Part shown: in pieces, positions 55,662-63,087 of the stretch
Layout of the letters: each line of letters starts with the position of its first letter
How positions within the stretch are numbered: position 1 is the first letter of the stretch
From: Fructobacillus tropaeoli
GTDB lineage: Bacteria; Bacillota; Bacilli; Lactobacillales; Lactobacillaceae
DNA: 64,000 nt
NCBI RefSeq assembly: GCF_001047135.2
Contig: NZ_DF968078.1
Span: forward strand, 241,009-305,008
Direction of reading: 5' to 3'
The notes under the pieces: model-generated
What the model was told of the DNA's origin: nothing
Databases searched by the model: none
What the model saw: only the letters and a program-made list of their open reading frames with translations
Made by a program: the position numbers and the translations under genes

Positions 55662-56273
55662 ATGATGACAAAATCACGATTAGAAGGATTTACTGATGGA
55701 ATTTTGGTCATTATTTTTACCATCATGATTTTGGAATTTAAGGTACCAAATTCCAGCAATATCACAGCCATTTTAAAACAGTTTCCCTACTTTATTGCTT
55801 ATAGCATTGGCTGGCTTTTTCTAGGGGAAGCCTGGTACAACCATCTCTATATCGCCAGCAAAATTCATCGGGTGACTCACAAGCTCTTCGTTATCAATGC
55901 CCTCTGGCTCTTCACCACCTCCTTTTTACCGCTAGCAACGGCTTGGATTGGTCAAGACCTCTCGGCTCGTGGGACTGAAATCTTTTACGGCCTCGTCTTC
56001 TTGGTGTGGACTGCAGCCTTTTTGCTACTGGTTTTCACAGCTATCCTAGATAATCAAAAATTAGGAAGGCTGCAAGAGGCAGAGGATCTTCGCCAAATGC
56101 GGATTGTCCGTTACTTAACCAACCCGTTTGCCATTGTTTCTCAAGGTCTGGCCTGGCTGCTGATTCTTATTTTTGCCCCACAGTTTCAGCTGGTCATCAT
56201 GGTTTGGCAAATTCTCTTTATTGCTGGTCGAACCAATGTTGATATTGACCGACAACATTCTCTTAATCGATAA
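55662..56273 (+). CDS. TMEM175/DUF1211-family membrane protein
   Basis: 203 residues, start chosen at the ATG 8 bases after GAGAGG; an ATG two codons earlier is too close to it. Six membrane helices. The N-terminal helix has the family signature RLEGFTDGILVIIFTIMILE (F-(S/T)-D-G). Bacterial TMEM175 homologues are potassium channels built on such helices. Convergent with the small two-helix protein gene and separated by a long hairpin. Confidence 0.85.
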   Translation: MMTKSRLEGFTDGILVIIFTIMILEFKVPNSSNITAILKQFPYFIAYSIGWLFLGEAWYNHLYIASKIHRVTHKLFVINALWLFTTSFLPLATAWIGQDLSARGTEIFYGLVFLVWTAAFLLLVFTAILDNQKLGRLQEAEDLRQMRIVRYLTNPFAIVSQGLAWLLILIFAPQFQLVIMVWQILFIAGRTNVDIDRQHSLNR

Positions 56274-56283
56274 AATACCATTA

Positions 56284-56353
56284 AAAAATCAGCCTCGCAT
56301 AACTGGATATGACCTCCAATTTCAGAGTTCATATCACTACGAGACTGATTTTT
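56284..56353. terminator. Long bidirectional hairpin with an inverted pair of AAATCAG words
   Basis: Outer stem AAAAATCAG (56284-56292)/CTGATTTTT (56345-56353), then CTCG/CGAG, then GATATGA/TCATATC around a 14-base apex. T-runs at both ends. Serves the convergent TMEM175-like and two-helix protein genes. Confidence 0.88.
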
Positions 56354-56373
56354 ATTTAGAATAATCTAAAATT

Positions 56374-56577
56374 TTATTTTTTCCGATACTTTTTGACAAC
56401 CCAGTCAACTAGCATCGACAGGACGGTAATAACAGCTAATCCCAAGTAGAGCGATACCCAATAAGATATCGGCTCTCCAGGCGAAATCAAAGACCCAATA
56501 AACACGAAAAAAAATTCCAAAACTGCGACAAAGAAGGTCGCAAAAGTTCGACGATAGTGCATGACGAGTGTTTGCAT
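56374..56577 (-). CDS. Small two-helix membrane protein
   Basis: 67 residues from MQTLVMHYRRTF (GGGGAGAAAG upstream). Helices at about 10-30 and 38-58, basic C-terminus (VVKKYRKK). Resembles the 73-residue protein at 52839-53060 in layout. No known function. The first bases of the longer reading frame upstream are GC-rich and unlike the gene. Confidence 0.6.
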   Translation of the reverse strand: MQTLVMHYRRTFATFFVAVLEFFFVFIGSLISPGEPISYWVSLYLGLAVITVLSMLVDWVVKKYRKK

Positions 56578-56841
56578 CTGCTTTCTCCCCGGGGGCCTGC
56601 CCACCTGCTCAAAGTCTCGGGTGAAACTTTTTCTAAGGACAGCATACCAGAAAAAATTAGAAATGAAATGATAAATTCAAAAATTTTCTCGCTTAATAGC
56701 AAGTTTCCCCCAATAAATATTAAAAAATAATAAACAAATGCCTTTTAATTGCTTTTTATTAGAAAAATATGAAATTAAATGATACAATTACCTCTAGAGA
56801 AGTATAGAATAGTGTCTTATGACAATTAGGAGAGGATTAAA
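56578..56841. other. Gene-free 264-bp region
   Basis: Left part (56585-56630) is GC-rich with CGGGGGCC. The right part is very AT-rich and holds a probable promoter (GATACAAT near 56780 and TATAGA near 56803) for the following plus-strand gene. No ORF or RNA recognised. Confidence 0.4.
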
Positions 56842-57087
56842 ATGGCAAGTGAAAAGTCCGCATTTATCTTTGTTTCAATGCTCGTAATTTTAGCACAGGC
56901 GATTATCGTCAAATTTAGTTTGAATACCTGGGTGCAATTTGTCATCCCCTTTGCCTACTCCATAATTTTTGTAATCTGCTTTTTCTTTGTCTTCAAAAGC
57001 GATAACTTAATTGCATTTGTCACACTTTTGTTAGCAGGCAACATTACCCTTATGGCGACTGCCAACCACACAACATCAATTTATTAA
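56842..57087 (+). CDS. Small three-helix membrane protein
   Basis: 81 residues, three predicted membrane helices (about 7-24, 29-49, 55-72), very few charges. AGGAGAGG precedes the ATG. No family recognised. A strong terminator follows. Confidence 0.6.
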   Translation: MASEKSAFIFVSMLVILAQAIIVKFSLNTWVQFVIPFAYSIIFVICFFFVFKSDNLIAFVTLLLAGNITLMATANHTTSIY

Positions 57088-57130
57088 ATATTCCAAATCA
57101 GAATAATCTTAATTCTGCCAAATAGCAGAC

Positions 57131-57164
57131 AAAAAGGTCGAAACAATCTTGTTTCGGCCTTTTT
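57131..57164. terminator. Bidirectional terminator
   Basis: AAAAAGG-TCGAAACAATCTTGTTTCGG-CCTTTTT with inner stem CGAAACA/TGTTTCG. It lies between two convergent genes and overlaps the last 2 bases of the ASCH gene. Confidence 0.92.
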
Positions 57165-57609
57165 ATTGTGGATAAACTAAGTGAAATTTTTCCAGGACAA
57201 TTTGCGCCTGATTTTCTCGAAACACCTTGCCCTCTTCGTGGTAGGCGGCAGTAAAAAACTCATGGTGCACCTGGCGCCAATAGGCTAATGAGCGGTCCCC
57301 TTCGCCCTCTTCATAGGCATGTTGGGCATTAATATTTAGGTACTGTTCAATTGTGACAGCATCGTTTTTAATAATGCCAACAGGTTGATTTTGCCCATCC
57401 AAAATAACATCGTAGGCACCAAAAGCAGGTAATGGCTCCTCTGTTTCGTACAAATCATAAGCGCTCGCAGTGGCAGTCTTAAAGCCTTTAAGGACTAACT
57501 GGGCAAGTTCGTCAGCCGCCACACCAAATTGAAAACTGGATTGCAATTGAGCCCCCAATGGAATCACACCCTCGTCTTTAGCCTGTTGAAAAAATGCTGC
57601 TGGCATCAT
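57163..57609 (-). CDS. ASCH-domain protein
   Basis: 148 residues. ASCH domains bind RNA or process modified nucleotides; related proteins are N4-acetylcytidine amidohydrolases, but the role here is not known. Hallmarks: VLKGFKTATASAYDLYE (K-T-T/A pattern near 40), GAYDVILDGQNQPVGIIKND, and the C-terminal EEGEGDRSLAYWRQVHHEFF. Family members are common in lactobacilli. Confidence 0.9.
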   Translation of the reverse strand: MMPAAFFQQAKDEGVIPLGAQLQSSFQFGVAADELAQLVLKGFKTATASAYDLYETEEPLPAFGAYDVILDGQNQPVGIIKNDAVTIEQYLNINAQHAYEEGEGDRSLAYWRQVHHEFFTAAYHEEGKVFRENQAQIVLEKFHLVYPQ

Positions 57610-57776
57610 TTGCTGTCCCTCTTCTAATCTTAAAATTTAAACACTCTTGTCCTCATTGTACCAGTAAAATACCTGCCAGTTGTCCCCAAAAGATTGATGC
57701 TGAAGTCCGTGACTAGCGCAAAAGTATCCCTTCCCTCAATGCTACAATAATGACGAAAAATTAGCGGAGGATACCA

Positions 57777-58388
57777 ATGATCAGTAACAAGCGCCAAATC
57801 GAAATCAAAAAACGTGCCGATAAAGCCCATCAAGCAATCATGGGCCAAAACATCGACAACGAAAATCTTGCCACTTACTTTAAATCAGTCGGCTTGGCTG
57901 TGGTCAATGCTGATTTATCGGATTTAGCGGCCACTGCTTACACCCTGTATAACATGGACAAAGATCAGCCACAGATTGTCGTTGAAAATGCCTTGAACCA
58001 TCGCGACTGGATTTACATGCTTGCAAAGAAACTCGGCCAACTCATTTTAGGATGGGATTATCAGGTTAGCCAAAACAATCCCCAGGTGGTCGAACGTCTC
58101 TGTCAAGAGGTCAATCAGGTCGACGACATTGCTATTTTAGATTATCCCTTTTCGGATGGTTCCGGCCAATGCCCGACAAACAATCCAATCGAAGCGGAAG
58201 CTAATTTATTCGCAGAACAATTTTTAGTTCCCGATGCCACGGCCCGACCAATCTTGCAGGGCCTTGATTGGCAAACTTTATCCACGGCCCAATTAATCCA
58301 AAAATTCTCATTAATCTACTTTATCGATGACCAAATTGCTCGCAATCGTCTAACAACTTTAATCCAGGAGGTTTCCCAAAGCAAATGA
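57777..58388 (+). CDS. ImmA/IrrE-like protein with a lost HExxH site
   Basis: 203 residues, GGAGG at 7 bases. Fold of the ImmA/IrrE (DUF955, peptidase M78) family: N-terminal helices, then QIVVENALNHRDWIYMLAKKLGQLILGWDY at about 70-100, and the family's second motif IEAEANLFAEQFLVP near 140-155. In active members the helix reads R-F-T-x-A-H-E-L-G-H. Here both His and the Glu are replaced (KKLGQ), so zinc binding and proteolysis are unlikely. Overlaps the next gene by 4 bases. The Trp and EAEAN residues are kept, implying a preserved fold. Confidence 0.82.
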   Translation: MISNKRQIEIKKRADKAHQAIMGQNIDNENLATYFKSVGLAVVNADLSDLAATAYTLYNMDKDQPQIVVENALNHRDWIYMLAKKLGQLILGWDYQVSQNNPQVVERLCQEVNQVDDIAILDYPFSDGSGQCPTNNPIEAEANLFAEQFLVPDATARPILQGLDWQTLSTAQLIQKFSLIYFIDDQIARNRLTTLIQEVSQSK

Positions 58389-58792
58389 CCCAAAGTAAAA
58401 AAAATAAATTGAAGGAACAAATTATTACCCCAGTAGTCGTCCCTTTTGACAACCAGACTCTGCTTGCACAAGATCAAGCGGAATCTTTGCGCAGCCACAT
58501 TATTAACAATGACACCGCTTCGGCCATCCAGGGCCAGTTAGTGAAGGAACTTAAATCAAAAGCCGCCATTCGTCGTTGGCTAATCATTTCCATTAGTCTT
58601 TACTTCGCACTAGTGACGGTCGCCATTTTAGGCATTACCATCTTTTTAGCGGACATCGTCGCCATTAAGGTGCAAAGTTACCTTATTACCGGCCTCTTTA
58701 CCAACCTCATCGGCCTCCTGGTCATTATTTACCGCTATGCTTTCGCCGATACTTCAAAACTCATTCATGACCTGTGGACATTAACCAGGTAA
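58385..58792 (+). CDS. Two-helix membrane protein coupled to the ImmA-like gene
   Basis: 135 residues. Soluble N-terminus (about 1-62: charged, with SLRSHIINNDTASAIQGQLV), then two membrane helices (about 66-88 and 96-118) and a short basic-aromatic tail. ATGA overlap with the ImmA-like gene means translational coupling and a shared job. No family recognised. Possible roles: membrane effector held in check by the partner, or its membrane receptor. Confidence 0.6.
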   Translation: MTQSKKNKLKEQIITPVVVPFDNQTLLAQDQAESLRSHIINNDTASAIQGQLVKELKSKAAIRRWLIISISLYFALVTVAILGITIFLADIVAIKVQSYLITGLFTNLIGLLVIIYRYAFADTSKLIHDLWTLTR

Positions 58793-58876
58793 GCCAATGA
58801 TAGATCAGAAGCTTTAACGTGGTTAAAAATTGTTGAAACGCTACTTTTACATCTAAATAAAAGACAAGTTCCTTAA
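58793..58876. other. Short spacer after the ImmA-like pair
   Basis: Contains a protein-like but start-less stretch (LTWLKIVETLLLHLNKRQVP, then stop), probably part of the remnant that follows. Confidence 0.3.
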
Positions 58877-59119
58877 AGAATTCCTTACTTCCTATGGGGT
58901 GTTGTCGAGTCAAAAAATCAATACTGCATTATTTTCGTCAATTTTTCAAAAGGAAATCAATTAATTGTTTTAAAAGTTAACAAACAAGAACTTACTCAAT
59001 ATCCTGAAATGAATACAGTTAAAAAAATTATTTTAAAAAGTAAAGTAAAGGCAAAAAGATTAGAATTTCCTATTCAAAAACAGCTATATTCATCATTTGG
59101 TTTTTACATCAAGTATTAA
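58877..59119 (+). pseudogene. Start-less gene remnant
   Basis: An open frame of 80 codons without a usable start, ending TAA at 59117-59119 (EFPIQKQLYSSFGFYIKY at the end). Protein-like pieces occur in the other two forward frames just upstream (KFLKEFLTSYGVLSSQKIN and LTWLKIVETLLLHLN). This suggests a decayed, frameshifted gene. The family is not recognised. The base composition is clearly more AT-rich than the housekeeping part. Confidence 0.4.
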
Positions 59120-59154
59120 TAGTACCTTTATATTTTTCTAAAATCTAAACCAAC

Positions 59155-59190
59155 AAAAATCCCTCCTGATTTCATCAGTGAGGGATTTTT
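59155..59190. terminator. Bidirectional terminator
   Basis: AAAAATCCCTC...GAGGGATTTTT; the loop holds CTGATTTCATCAG, a nested palindrome containing one CTGATTT word. Confidence 0.92.
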
Positions 59191-59212
59191 ATTAACTCAC
59201 ATTTTACGTTAG

Positions 59213-59380
59213 CTATTTTTTATTTTTAAACACATACTGAATAATTAATACCTCAATCGGGATTAATATCAAAACTAAGATGTCATAAACCAATTCTTGC
59301 ACATCTAAATGATTTAGTATGATGACAGTGAATGCCACCAAGACCGCATATGAAATAACTTGTTTAAATCGAGTACTCAT
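59213..59380 (-). CDS. Small two-helix membrane protein
   Basis: 55 residues from MSTRFKQVISYAV (GGAGAGAAG directly upstream). Two membrane helices (about 7-25 and 30-48), lysine-rich end (FKNKK). No family recognised. Last of four tiny minus-strand genes. Confidence 0.55.
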   Translation of the reverse strand: MSTRFKQVISYAVLVAFTVIILNHLDVQELVYDILVLILIPIEVLIIQYVFKNKK

Positions 59381-59490
59381 CTTCTCTCCGTTATTTATAC
59401 TATATTTTTTGAAATGGCATAAGCAATTGGGGAAACATTCAAACCGATCCAAGTTAAAATGTAAATTATCATATTTTTACTAGTCTTTGA

Positions 59491-59766
59491 TTATAAAAAT
59501 AAATCAGATATTTGTGAATATTCTTTACTAAAATCTTGTTCAGTTAACTCAAGAGGATTATCTGATTCTATAATCAGTTTAAACGTTGACTGAATAATTT
59601 TATCTTTAGCCAGAGGATCTTGAATCCCCATTTTCCAAAGATATAGAGATAAAGATACCGGATTATCTTGATCATCCTTCAAGTGGTTAGTAATTTCCTC
59701 AATGGCATTGAAAAGGATAATTTCGTTATCAGTTAGTTGAGCATACTGTTTGCTATTGATATCCAT
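59491..59766 (-). CDS. Small helical soluble protein
   Basis: 91 residues, acidic, mostly helical, no membrane segment. AAGGAGAAAATAATAAAA precedes the ATG. Size, charge and setting among tiny membrane ORFs recall bacteriocin immunity proteins, but I see no specific signature, so it is left as hypothetical. Overlaps the upstream 51-residue ORF by 14 bases. Confidence 0.55.
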   Translation of the reverse strand: MDINSKQYAQLTDNEIILFNAIEEITNHLKDDQDNPVSLSLYLWKMGIQDPLAKDKIIQSTFKLIIESDNPLELTEQDFSKEYSQISDLFL

Positions 59767-59908
59767 TTTTATTATTTTCTCCTTTCTTGGCAGCAGACCA
59801 TCCGACGGCTAAAAAGTTAATAGCAAATAGAAAAATTTTGGCATTATAAATCCAAGAAAGAGCAAACATGGCTATTTCTAAAACAATGAATAGCAATACA
59901 ATTATCAT
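59753..59908 (-). CDS. Tiny membrane ORF
   Basis: 51 codons from ATG 59908, one or two helices (MIIVLLFIVLEIAMFALSWI and FLFAINFLAVGW), then a charged tail. The ribosome site is weak (ATGGAAA). The same frame is open for about 20 codons upstream without a start, so it may be the end of a decayed gene. Overlap with the next ORF supports co-translation. Confidence 0.35.
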   Translation of the reverse strand: MIIVLLFIVLEIAMFALSWIYNAKIFLFAINFLAVGWSAAKKGENNKNGYQ

Positions 59909-59982
59909 TTTTCCATAAGTATATTTTTGAGAAATATTAATATTAACAGATAAACAACGAATAAATTTTTGCTAAAGTGTAA

Positions 59983-60159
59983 TTAATTTTTTTTAATATC
60001 TTTAATAAAATAATAAACAATAAAGCCGCCTATCAGTGCAGAAATAAGGTTGATAATATGCCAATATTTTGGAAGAAACATTTCTGCTATGATAGAAATT
60101 CCGACAACTACACCACCATTTATTGCACCAATGATGCCCGCTTTTGTTGATTTTTTCAT
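59983..60159 (-). CDS. Small glycine-rich membrane protein
   Basis: 58 residues from MKKSTKAGIIGAINGG; GGGAGAATTGG lies upstream. Two helices (about 8-28 with G-x3-G spacings, 34-54), basic ends. Composition is peptide-bacteriocin-like, but no double-glycine leader or known family is evident. First of the four tiny genes. Confidence 0.5.
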   Translation of the reverse strand: MKKSTKAGIIGAINGGVVVGISIIAEMFLPKYWHIINLISALIGGFIVYYFIKDIKKN

Positions 60160-60376
60160 AATTACTACCAATTCTCCCTTTCCCGTATTAAATAATCAAA
60201 CTAGAAAAAAACTTACTCCTTCTACATTAACAAAGACTTAGGCGATTTTTGAATAGAACGGTCATAACAAAATATTAACTATTGCTTTTTCTTCGGTAAC
60301 AAATATTTAATTGCATATAAAGCTGTTTGTGAGCCAATAGTTCCTGATATCATACTTTCGACTTAATCATATCCAC
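60160..60376. other. AT-rich spacer with a 24-codon ORF
   Basis: A minus-strand ORF at 60279-60353 (MISGTIGSQTALYAIKYLLP, then KKKQ) is membrane-like but has no ribosome site; probably the end of a lost gene. Otherwise nothing recognised; the promoter of the tiny-gene cluster should lie near 60190-60240. Confidence 0.3.
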
Positions 60377-60382
60377 TAAAAA

Positions 60383-60412
60383 AGGTGCACAGAATATTTT
60401 TCCCGTACACCT
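60383..60412 (-). terminator. Terminator of the first phzF gene
   Basis: Minus strand AGGTGTAC-...-GTGCACCT, then TTTTTT, 28 bp after the stop. Confidence 0.9.
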
Positions 60413-60440
60413 AATAAAATTGGCTTCAATGAGCTATTTT

Positions 60441-61232
60441 TCAAATCGCCAAATTAACTTCATTTTCAGAATAAAGCACAGCTTCACCACTCAATTTGGT
60501 ACGGCCACCTTCACTATCACAATAAAGAACACCAGTTCGCGGTGAGGCCTGGTAAGCAGTTATTTGCTGCTTGCCTAGACGTTTTGACCAGTATGGTGCA
60601 ATATGACAGTGACCGCTGCCACAGACAGGATCTTCTGCAATTCCTAGCTTAGGGGCAAATGACCGTGAAATGCAATCATATTGACCGTCGCCAGTGGCCG
60701 TAGCATGTTGCAGCGTCCCGTCTAATTTCTTCAGCTCTTCCATATCAGGGGCCATTTCAGCAATTGCCGTGCCCTCTGGAAAGACACAAAGCAAATCACG
60801 GCCTAGATAGGCAGCTTCTGGCTGAACGCCATACGCTTTTACCATGGCATCTGTTACGGGAACCTCCTTCAAATCGTAGGCTGGGAAGTCCATTTCATAA
60901 AGGTTCCCTTTCTTTGTCACCGTCAAATCACCACTCATCGTATGAAATACAACGGTTTGTCCATTTTTCGGCGTTGCCTTTTGAAAGACCAAGAAACCGG
61001 TGGCCAAAGTAGCGTGGCCACAAAGATCAATTTCGCCTGCTGGTGTAAACCACCGCAAATCATAATGATTGTCATCTTTTTCAATGGCAAAGGCCGTTTC
61101 AGACAGTTTATTTTCCATGGCAATATTTTGCATCATTTCATCACTGGGAAAGTCGTCAACAAAGAGAACGGCCGCAGGATTCCCCCTAAAAATTTCGTTT
61201 GTAAACGCATCAACAACATAACTTTTGACCAT
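60441..61232 (-). CDS. PhzF-family isomerase/epimerase, copy 1
   Basis: 263 residues from MVKSYVVDAF (AGGAAGGAAATGACC upstream). PhzF-fold enzymes act as isomerases or epimerases on small metabolites; the substrate of this branch is unknown. Signature residues: GNPAAVLFVDDFP (17-29), the catalytic Glu in NKLSETAF (near 43), FTPAGEIDLCGHATLA (near 62-77) and EDPVCGSGHCHIAPYW (near 208). About 84% identical to copy 2, which lies immediately upstream on the same strand. Confidence 0.93.
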   Translation of the reverse strand: MVKSYVVDAFTNEIFRGNPAAVLFVDDFPSDEMMQNIAMENKLSETAFAIEKDDNHYDLRWFTPAGEIDLCGHATLATGFLVFQKATPKNGQTVVFHTMSGDLTVTKKGNLYEMDFPAYDLKEVPVTDAMVKAYGVQPEAAYLGRDLLCVFPEGTAIAEMAPDMEELKKLDGTLQHATATGDGQYDCISRSFAPKLGIAEDPVCGSGHCHIAPYWSKRLGKQQITAYQASPRTGVLYCDSEGGRTKLSGEAVLYSENEVNLAI

Positions 61233-61353
61233 GGTCATTTCCTTCCTAAACACAACTATTATCCCTTTTGATTTGAACCATTCTACCATGATTTAAATTG
61301 TTTTACTATATATTAAATTAGTGATTCCCAACATTCGAAGCGTTATGCCATAC

Positions 61354-61389
61354 AAAAGGCCATCCAGAAACTGATTTCCGGGTGGCCTT
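61354..61389 (-). terminator. Terminator of the second phzF gene
   Basis: AAAAGGCCA-(T)CC...GG(G)-TGGCCTTTTT with one CTGATTT word in the loop region. Separates the two phzF genes. Confidence 0.88.
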
Positions 61390-61400
61390 TTTCACTGCTT

Positions 61401-62192
61401 TTAAATTGCTAAGTTCACTTCATTTTCAGAATAAAGAACTGCCTCGCCGCTTAGCTTAGTCCGCTTACCCTCATAATCACAGTGAAGGACACCTGACCGT
61501 GGTGACGCCTGGTAAGCAGTCAATTGGTGCTTACCTAGTCGTTCTGACCAGTATGGGGCGATATGACAGTGACCGCTACCACAGACAGGATCTTCGTTAA
61601 TCCCTAACTTAGGCGCAAATGACCGTGATACACAATCATATTCATCATCCACGATGGCTGTAGCATGTTGGGCCATCCCATCTAATTTTTTCAGCTTTTC
61701 CATATCAGGATCCATCTCAGCAATCGCTGTTCCTTGTGGGAAGACACAGACCAAATCACGGCCAAGATAGGCAGCATCTGGTCGGGCACCGTAGGCTTCC
61801 GTCATGGCTTCCGTTACAGGGATTGCCTTCAAATCGTAAGTTGGGAAGTCCATTTCATACAAGTCACCCTTCTTTGTGACCGTCAAATCACCACTCATGG
61901 TGTTGAAAACCACTGACTGCCCATCTTTTGGAGCCGCCTTTTGAAAGACTAAGAAACCGGTAGCCAAGGTAGCGTGACCACAAAGGTCAATCTCACCGGC
62001 TGGTGAGAACCACCGTAAGTCATAGTGGTTGTCATCTTTTTTGACAGCAAAAGCTGTTTCAGAAAGCTTATTTTCCATTGCAATATTTTGCATCATTTCA
62101 TCACTTGGGAAATGATCAACGAAGAGGACTGCCGCCGGATTACCCTTAAAAATCTCACTTGCAAACGCGTCGACAACATAACTTTTTACCAT
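61401..62192 (-). CDS. PhzF-family isomerase/epimerase, copy 2
   Basis: 263 residues from MVKSYVVDAFASEIFKGN (AAAGGAAGCAACC upstream). The same fold and motifs as copy 1: NKLSETAF, FSPAGEIDLCGHATLA, EDPVCGSGHCHIAPYW. Counting by eye gives about 43 differences in 263 positions, scattered and mostly mild, and neither gene is broken. Each copy has its own terminator and promoter space (about 170-210 bp), so they can be regulated separately. Confidence 0.93.
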   Translation of the reverse strand: MVKSYVVDAFASEIFKGNPAAVLFVDHFPSDEMMQNIAMENKLSETAFAVKKDDNHYDLRWFSPAGEIDLCGHATLATGFLVFQKAAPKDGQSVVFNTMSGDLTVTKKGDLYEMDFPTYDLKAIPVTEAMTEAYGARPDAAYLGRDLVCVFPQGTAIAEMDPDMEKLKKLDGMAQHATAIVDDEYDCVSRSFAPKLGINEDPVCGSGHCHIAPYWSERLGKHQLTAYQASPRSGVLHCDYEGKRTKLSGEAVLYSENEVNLAI

Positions 62193-62350
62193 GGTTGCTT
62201 CCTTTCCAAACACAATTCGAATTTCTTTAATTTGCACCATTCTACCACGGCCAAACTGATTTAACAGACATCACCTCAGCTTTCCTGACATCAATTAATT
62301 GTGTGTTCGAACTCCTGACATCCAAGCCTTTCTGTCACTTAACCTAAAAA
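62193..62350. other. Intergenic between phzF copy 2 and the XRE gene terminator
   Basis: About 150 bp with the phzF promoter. It has two CCTGACATC words (near 62281 and 62313), 30 bp apart, and a related GACATCACC; they may be chance. No ORF. Confidence 0.35.
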
Positions 62351-62379
62351 GTGGACCGCATATTTGATATGCGGTCCAC
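62351..62379 (-). terminator. Terminator of the XRE gene
   Basis: Perfect 13-bp stem GTGGACCGCATAT/ATATGCGGTCCAC with a 3-base loop; TTTTTAGG follows on the minus strand. Confidence 0.95.
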
Positions 62380-62425
62380 CTTTATTTTGAAAATCATTTT
62401 ACCTAAAAACAGATATCCATATCTC

Positions 62426-62836
62426 TTATTTTTTGCTTACAAACCAGCCAATCATCCCAATTAGGGCAAATAAAATCCAATAATAGCGTGCCAAAAACTC
62501 CCAACCATTATTAATCGGTCGATATTGCCACTCGCGCCAGCGGTGATTTTCGTGCCAGTCTTTGTCAGCCTCATCTTCCTCAAAAAACTTTTTGGCACGG
62601 TCTTTCACTACACCAGTTAACGTTGATGATTGTTGCTGGCCAAATAGAACCTCTTCAACCGGAACCTGAAAGTAATCAGCAACTGATTGAATCTTAGCCA
62701 AATCAGGTGTGACCTCGCCAGTTTCCCACTTTGAAATTGTTTGTCTGGTGACATACAATTCGTTTGCTAAGCTTTCTTGAGATAAATTATGTTCTTTTCT
62801 TAAAGATAGTAAGTTCTCGTTAAAGGTAAATTCCAT
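62426..62836 (-). CDS. Membrane-tethered XRE-family regulator
   Basis: 136 residues from MEFTFNENLLSLRKEHNLSQ. N-terminal HTH of the XRE type at about 10-60 (LSQESLANELYVTRQTISKW, then GEVTPDLAKIQSVADYF), a charged linker with many Asp/Glu/Lys and Trp, and one membrane helix at the end (about 112-132) with a KK tail. The DNA-binding part faces the cytosol. Common in lactic acid bacteria next to transporters; here the ABC operon to the right is the obvious candidate target. GAGAGG precedes the ATG. Confidence 0.9.
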   Translation of the reverse strand: MEFTFNENLLSLRKEHNLSQESLANELYVTRQTISKWETGEVTPDLAKIQSVADYFQVPVEEVLFGQQQSSTLTGVVKDRAKKFFEEDEADKDWHENHRWREWQYRPINNGWEFLARYYWILFALIGMIGWFVSKK

Positions 62837-62860
62837 TGCGCCTCTCTCTTTCATTTCCAT

Positions 62861-63012
62861 TAACTTCAGTATACTAATTTACCAAGAAAGCACTAGCAAA
62901 AGCGATTAGGATTTGCGCAATTTTAACGGGCATTTCGTCAATTACCAAGCGCAACCCTTCATATGAAAGGCTTTTGCCGTTAATTGAGCACAAAAGGTTC
63001 TCCATGTTCATC
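62861..63012. promoter_or_regulatory. XRE gene promoter region
   Basis: Minus strand TTAGTATACTGAAG about 30 bp before the XRE start: TATACT as -10 within the palindrome AGTATACT, a possible autoregulatory site. Nothing else seen. Confidence 0.45.
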
Positions 63013-63045
63013 AAAAAAACGCCGCCCCTCAGGGCAGCGTTTTTC
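63013..63045 (-). terminator. Terminator of the ABC operon
   Basis: Minus strand AAACGCTGCCC-TGAG-GGGCGGCGTTTTTTT (one wobble), 43 bp after the ATPase stop. Confidence 0.9.
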
Positions 63046-63087
63046 TGTCAAACGAGTAAGAACGTTGTGATCAACTTTGATTAATTT

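Noticed and set aside
60279-60353. 24-codon membrane-like peptide
   Set aside because: No ribosome binding site, immediately preceded by a stop in frame; kept only as a note in the spacer entry.
62240-62340. Repeated CCTGACATC words
   Set aside because: Only two copies 30 bp apart with different flanks; not enough for a CRISPR or operator claim.
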